Shown here: one piece after another, positions 53,891 through 64,000 of the stretch
How positions within the stretch are numbered: position 1 is the first letter of the stretch
Layout of the letters: every line of letters begins with the position of its first letter
NCBI GenBank assembly: GCA_036417435.1
Contig: CM070912.1
Location: 25,904,055-25,968,054, forward strand
Reading direction: 5' to 3'
DNA length: 64,000 bases
Origin: Inia geoffrensis
Lineage: Eukaryota; Chordata; Mammalia; Artiodactyla; Iniidae
Made by a program: the position numbers and the translations under genes
Notes under the pieces: model-generated
What the model saw: the letters and a program-made list of their open reading frames with translations, nothing else
What the model was told of the DNA's origin: nothing
Databases searched by the model: none

Positions 53891-54423
53891 GATCTGCCTT
53901 GTGGGGTCGATGTGAAGAACAGAAAAGAAAATGTGCGTACATATTCAGTGGACAGCGACAGGCTTTCAATAAATATTTCTCCAGTTATCATCATGTCCCC
54001 TCCCAACCAACTTCCAAAAGGAGTAAGTATGGGGGTGTGGGACCCCAAGGCCTGCAAGGTTTCTCAGCTTTGCAGGCAGCCCTGGTAATCTGGGAGCATC
54101 TTGAATAATTACTTTCTTCTGCTATTCTGTGAAAACCTCAATAAATGGTGGTTTTTTGGCTTTAAAAAAATCAATAGGAATGGTAGGACCATAAGTTACG
54201 ATGTTCCCCGGAGCTCAGTGGGTGTACCAGAGGCAGGATTTTTATGAGGGTTTTGATTTTTTTTTAGCTTGCTGGAGCAGTGACTGCTGTCTAATTGGTC
54301 TGAGGTCAGGCCTTCCAGACACACGTTTTCCACCAGGAAGGGAGTGTGGCGGGCCCTTTGCAGCCTGAGTTTTTATTGCAAGAGCGGGAAGAATCTGCAT
54401 AGCCAGGTTAAATAGTGTCACCC

Positions 54424-55032
54424 TGAAACCGAGCAGGACCCCATGGGGCTCCTGGGCATGGAAGCCTTTCTGTCTCCTATTTCTTGTTTGTAGGGAATAA
54501 ACCCCAGCCTCCATGACCTTCCCTGAGTTCCAAAGGGCAGATTTGAACAGTTGCTAATCAGGGAAGGGAGGGGACGTAGAGACAGGGTAGGAGCAGTGAA
54601 GAAACAACAGTGCAGCCTTGGGGAAGGGCCCTGGTTCCGCCTCCAGGGATACACATACAAATATCTTTGAGCTCTTTACAGAACTAAAACCCCCAATAAA
54701 TGGAAGATGTTGTCATTCTTTATTCCAGAGAAGACCACCTGAGTCCAGATTAAAGGAACCAGAGAAGCTCATCAAGAGATTACCTGAGACCAGATTAAAG
54801 GAGTACAGGCCCTGCACACACCCTAATTTTATCAGCAACCCTACCCTAAACCATTGCTATAAAACTCCTTACCAAATTCTCCTGGGTTGTGACACAGTTT
54901 TTGAGGGCAGGAGCCCACTGCATCCCCCTGTGCCTGGCAAAGCAATAAAGCTATTCTTTTCTACTTTACCTAAAACTCTCTCTCCAAGATTTGATTCAGC
55001 ACCAGTGCCTAGAGGCTGAGTTTTCGGCACCA
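54424..55032 (+). mobile_element. ERV LTR copy B' (homologous to 50142-50595)
   Basis: Matches copy B at TTCCCTGAGTTCCAAAGGGC, GAGAAGCTCATCAAGA, CCTGCACACACCCTAAT, GCTATAAAACTCCTTA and GGCAAAGCAATAAAGCTATT. It carries an extra segment about 54565-54715. Its flanks do not give a clean duplication. Confidence 0.65.
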
Positions 55033-55034
55033 CT

Positions 55035-55420
55035 CCTTCCCCCAAATTCATGTCTACTTGCCATCTCAGAATGTGACCTTATTTGCAAATAGGGTCTTTG
55101 CAGAAGTTGTTACCGTAAGAATCAAGACCTGTCATCCCAGATTTAGGGTGGGCCCTAAATCCAATGACTGGTGTCCTTATAAAAAGAGAGGACCAGAGAC
55201 ACAGACAGAGGAGACCATGTGAAGATGGAGGTAGAAACTGGTGCAATAAAGGATTGCCAGGGGCTGCCAGGAGCTGGAAGAGGCAAGGAAGCATTCTTCC
55301 CTAGAGCCTTCAGGGGGAGCACTGCCCTGAGGACACTGACTTCTAGCCTCCAGAACTGTGAGAGGATCAATTTCTGTTGTTTAAAGTACGCTGGTTGAGG
55401 GAATATGTTATGGAAGCCCT
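55035..55420 (+). mobile_element. Old mammalian LTR-like interspersed repeat
   Basis: Familiar old mammalian repeat motifs: CTCAGAATGTGACCTTATTTG, GGGTGGGCCCTAAATCCAATG, ACTGGTGTCCTTATAAAAAG, TAGCCTCCAGAACTGTGAGA and TTTCTGTTGTTTAAA. I do not assign a family name with confidence; a MaLR-type LTR is one possibility. Confidence 0.55.
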
Positions 55421-55689
55421 AGGAAGCTCATGCAGCCTGGCTTCATGCTTGGTCTAGAGCGGTGCCCTCTGAGGCCAGATGGTGGCCCTGGCAGTGGCCT
55501 GAGGGAGCCTCTTCAGCTTCATAATGGCAGGAAGTGTTGCGTGGGCCGAAGCACGACAGTGACAGAGCGGGAGGGGCTGATGGTGCACTGCCCACCAGGA
55601 GGGGCCATCAAACTCAGAGGTATTTTGTGTCAACTCCAAAGCTGCTGTGACTAGAGAGATCTTCAGGCTAACTTTTGATTTACAAATAT

Positions 55690-56205
55690 TTTTTTTTAAA
55701 TGTGGCCCATTTAAATTAGAACCTTACTTCTAGGAGTTTGTCTTAAGGAAAAATCAGAAATTCAGATGAAGCTTTATCCCCCCAGATGTTTATCCTGACA
55801 TTACTTATAATACTGAAAAACTAGAAACAGCTTAATTGTCCAACACTGAGGGATTGGTTAGATAAATTACGGTATATCCACAAGATGGATTACTAGGCAG
55901 CCATTGTAAATATTAATGAAGAGTGTTTAATGTTTACAAAGAGCTTTTAATGATGTGGCAGAATGATAGTAGTACTATGATAAGTGGAAAAAGAAAACTG
56001 TTATAGAATGGTACAATAGGATGCCAATCATGAAAAAAAAATCATACAAAAAGACAGAGGAAATATGCCAAAATGTCAGAGTGGCGGGAGGAATGATGGG
56101 AGTTAAAAAAACAAAAACACTTCTTTATACTTTCTGTACTTTTTAAATGATTAACTATGTACACGGGTTACTTCCATAGTCAAGAAAAAAGTAAAAACTT
56201 TAAAA
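55690..56205 (+). mobile_element. Old L1 3' region fragment
   Basis: Contains the L1 series TAATACTGAAAAACTAGAAAC, CTTAATTGTCCAACACTGAG, GGATTGGTTAGATAAATTACG and CTAGGCAGCCATTGTAAATA. It ends beside the BMERB1 3' end on the opposite strand. Confidence 0.75.
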
Positions 56206-56212
56206 ATGCTGT

Positions 56213-57343
56213 GTATGTGGTTTCCATTTTTATTTTCTCTGATGGATGATTGCACATCAGCAAATCTTGAGTTATGCTAACTACTTAGGCCGGTCACGAC
56301 ACACACACGTACAGAGAGGTCACATGGGCTGTGCCGGGCTGGCTGTAGTAAATGTACATCAAGTTACACAGGTGGAATTGTTAGGCTGGTTAAAATACAC
56401 CACTGAATGATGGGACACGGTTGGGTCAGGCCGCCTCTCCTGCCTGCCATTGTTGTTTGCAGAGGTCTGTATGTTAGGCTGGTGAGTGGCGTCCTGCTGG
56501 CACTCCGTCCATCCGGTGGCCCCCGTGGGTGGAGAGTGCCTGGGTCAGCATCTGCTCTGGGTCCCTTCTCATCTGCCCTTGCCTCGTATTGGAGCTCCCA
56601 GCTCTCTGCTACCTCTCCCAAGTACTAGGTGTGCTCCAGCCGGGGCCCCATCCCCACTCTGCTCCACACACCTGGGACAGACGTCGCAAGGGAAGGAAGA
56701 GCCAAGATCGAACGGACACACTCCTGATACAAGCCGTGCCCGGACACAGGAGGGGAGGAAGCGGGAGACGTGACCACGACACCACACACAAGCTCAGTCT
56801 TTACAGATGGGCCCTCTGTGTCTCCAGACACGTGGGCTGTGTGGAGCCCTCCAGGGCACAGCCCCTGGGAAGGACAGATCGGGGGTGGAGCCATTTGGGG
56901 CAGCCTGACAGCAGAACTAGGAGTGTGGATGGGGGATGTGGCCAACATGGTGCTAGATTGTTGAAAAATCACAACTAAACACACCTGGGGATCATGCCCC
57001 CTCCCAGTTCATTCCCATGGTGGGTTAGATACAGCTAGATAGAAGTGGAGATATACTTTTTCGAGGGAGGACCTTTCCTGGTGGTTGGATAAACAGTGAG
57101 ACAGACTCCTGGGTTCGGCATGCTCTGGGGAGGGCCATGCGACGGTGAGGGACTCCCTATTGCTACACTCTGTACAGGGCGGCCGGGCCCGCCCGCCGCA
57201 CCCATGGCCCCTGGTGGCAGTCACGGGCTTGCCTTCAATCCCTTCCGCCTTGGAGAGCTCTTGGGCCCCGGTGAAATGGGGGCTATGAAGACAAGAGGGT
57301 GGGAGGGGGTTCCCCGTGGCCCCGGGGGCACCCCATGTGGGGG
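56213..57343 (-). other. BMERB1: BMERB1 3' UTR (proposed extent)
   Basis: Unique, moderately GC-rich sequence between the stop codon and the AATAAA on the minus strand at 56234-56229. Long chance frames in it (for example on the plus strand 56529-56978) have no splice sites or family similarity. The 1.1-kb length is reasonable for this gene, but the end is inferred. Confidence 0.55.
56229..56234 (-). terminator. BMERB1: Candidate BMERB1 polyadenylation signal
   Basis: AATAAA on the minus strand, followed by a CA-rich cleavage zone (CCACATACACAGCA) and then a T-rich element (TTTTTAAAGTTTTTAC). It is the first good hexamer after the stop codon on that strand, and its downstream element abuts the old L1. 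Confidence 0.6.
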
Positions 57344-62720
<5,377 letters not shown>

Positions 62721-62724
62721 CCTT

Positions 62725-62960
62725 TCTGCCAGCATCTCTCACCTGCCTCCAGGTACCACCCACCTGTCTCCAGGTACTACCTACCTACCTTAAGCCCCAC
62801 CTACCTACCTGCAGGCCCCACACACCTACCTGTAGGCATCACCCACTTACCTGCAGGTATCATGTACCTGCCTGCAAGCATCACTCACCTGCTTCCAGGC
62901 ACCACCCATCTATCTAGGGACACACTTTTTTTGGCCATCATCACCCACCTACTTGCCAAC
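62725..62960. repeat. Minisatellite, about 20-21-bp unit, about 10 copies
   Basis: Degenerate tandem units of the form CATCACCCACCTGCCTGCAGG. On the minus (BMERB1 sense) strand the units read CCTGCAGGTAGGTGG-like, each resembling a 5' splice site; one (62850s) is an exact CAGGTAAGT. Unit sequences drift, so the array is not newly expanded. Confidence 0.88.
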
Positions 62961-64000
62961 TTTATCCCCTGCTGGCATCACACACCTGATTCCTAGCATC
63001 TTCACGTGCTTGCCGATGTGACCCTCCAACTTGCTTCTCATCTATCTCCTCCAGCACATCTCCTTAGCCCAGGCCACCATCAGCTCTCCCTGGACCATGC
63101 CATGACCTCCTAACTGGTTTCCCTGGCCTGTAGACCCTATCACAACTGTGAGCCCTTGCCATAGAATCAGACAGTCGTGGCTTAATGCCCCAGCTCCTCC
63201 CCTTCCTAGCTGTGTGACTCTGGGCACATTCCTCAACCTCTCTGAGCATCCAGTTTCTCAACACAGATAATCATAAAGTTGTTGCAAGTTTTAAGAGAGA
63301 GAAATCAAGTAAAACACTAGGCTCACAGCCTGGTGGATAGTAAGAGTTCATGAACAGTCAGCTGCTACTATTATAGGCTATTATTTTACATAGTCACTGT
63401 TGTTTTAATGATTAAGTGCCCTCTAGGTTAAATATTTACCAAACGAGGTACAAAAGAAATAAACACTTATTTAATGAAGGGAAAGCAAGTCACATAGCAT
63501 AAGTGTGCAAAATGTAAGTGCTTAATAAATTGTAGCAATTATCATTGTATTTGTATTACCGTGAGCTTTACATTTTTATTTAATCTGGTTTCTCAGCCTT
63601 GGTGCTATTGATATTTGATCATTCTCTGTCATGGGGGCTGTCCTGTGCACTGTAGGATGTTGAGCGTCATCCCTGGCCTCTACCCACTAGATGCTGGTAG
63701 CAGCCCCCTCTTAGTTGTGACAACCAAGCCTGTCTCCAGACATGGCCCATGTCTCCTGGGAGGCCCAACTCACCCCTGCTTGAGAACCACTATTAATTCT
63801 TTCCAACAACCCTATGAGGGAGACACTATTTTGATGTCCAAGGGGAGGGTATCATGGCCTCTACAGCCAGGTCTAAGCATCCCCAGCCCTAAGGGGACCG
63901 TGGTGAGAGTGGAGGTGAGGTGAGGCATCTTGGCTTGTTCTTGAGAAGCCCTGAAAGCGGGGAGGGCTCCAGGTGTTCTCTCTCATCACAGTCTAGTAAA
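62961..64000 (-). other. BMERB1 intron, distal part
   Basis: A MIR in plus orientation at about 63160-63400 (CTAGCTGTGTGACTCTGGGC ... CCTCAACCTCTCTGAGC) and a MER5A-type element at 63586-63793. No exon seen up to the window end. Confidence 0.6.
63586..63793 (-). mobile_element. MER5A-type hAT transposon relic
   Basis: The plus strand reads the reverse complement of MER5A: GGTTTCTCAGCCTTGGTGCTA, GGGGGCTGTCCTGTGCACTG, CCTGGCCTCTACCCACTAGA, TTGTGACAACCAAG and the end CCTGCTTGAGAACCACT. Near full length. Confidence 0.82.

Noticed and set aside
48859..55032. Retroviral genes between the LTR pairs
   Set aside because: No long frame or retroviral protein motif is visible between them; the LTRs appear to be solo or to have lost their interiors.
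56407..56978. Open frames of up to 149 codons in the BMERB1 3' UTR
   Set aside because: No splice sites, no family resemblance, opposite or overlapping frames all similar in length; expected by chance in GC-rich DNA.
62725..62960. CRISPR-like array
   Set aside because: Units are contiguous and degenerate with no spacers, and the genome is mammalian; it is a minisatellite.

Overview
The window is mammalian genomic DNA and almost certainly cetacean. It carries about a dozen tRNA-derived CHR-type SINEs with the opening 'cttccctggtggc/cttccctggcggtcc', several with clean target-site duplications and uninterrupted A-tails. Older MIR, L2, L1, hAT and LTR relics sit around them. Coding sequence is in short exons with canonical GT..AG junctions, so most open frames in the window are noise.

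Layout. (1) 1-2373: no exon seen; by mammalian synteny this is the 5' end of NDE1, whose coding exons lie outside. (2) 2374-2731: a CpG-island, TATA-less promoter block. It holds the MIR484 precursor on the minus strand and, on the plus strand, GC boxes, tandem ETS-type sites and the untranslated first exon of MARF1. (3) 2732-43505: the whole MARF1 gene (meiosis regulator and mRNA stability factor 1, formerly KIAA0430/limkain b1) on the plus strand. I traced 26 coding exons (6446-41140). Their lengths and phases join into one 1,741-codon frame, close to the 1,742 residues I recall for human. The protein runs: Cys-rich N-terminus, NYN endoribonuclease domain, RRM, linker, second RRM, eight tandem LOTUS/OST-HTH domains, low-complexity C-terminus. 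The 3' UTR ends at an AATAAA at 43481. (4) 43506-56212: gene-free interval rich in LTRs, all in the plus orientation, with no retroviral gene seen. (5) 56213-64000: the 3' end of BMERB1 (formerly C16orf45) on the minus strand, with its last three coding exons and a 3' UTR ending beside an old L1. MARF1 and BMERB1 converge tail to tail, the same order and orientation I recall for human 16p13.11 (BMERB1 - MARF1 - MIR484/NDE1).

Function. MARF1 is a cytoplasmic RNA-silencing factor: the NYN domain cuts RNA, the RRM and LOTUS domains bind it, and the C-terminus is reported to recruit decapping factors. In the female germline it controls meiotic progression and retrotransposon silencing. BMERB1 carries a bMERB domain, a helical Rab-binding module. 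No new multi-gene system is present. The most notable signals are the TSS-type microRNA in the divergent promoter, the nested upstream ORFs over the MARF1 start, a minisatellite whose units look like splice donors in a BMERB1 intron, the possible CaaX end of BMERB1, and the one-LOTUS-per-exon organisation of MARF1.
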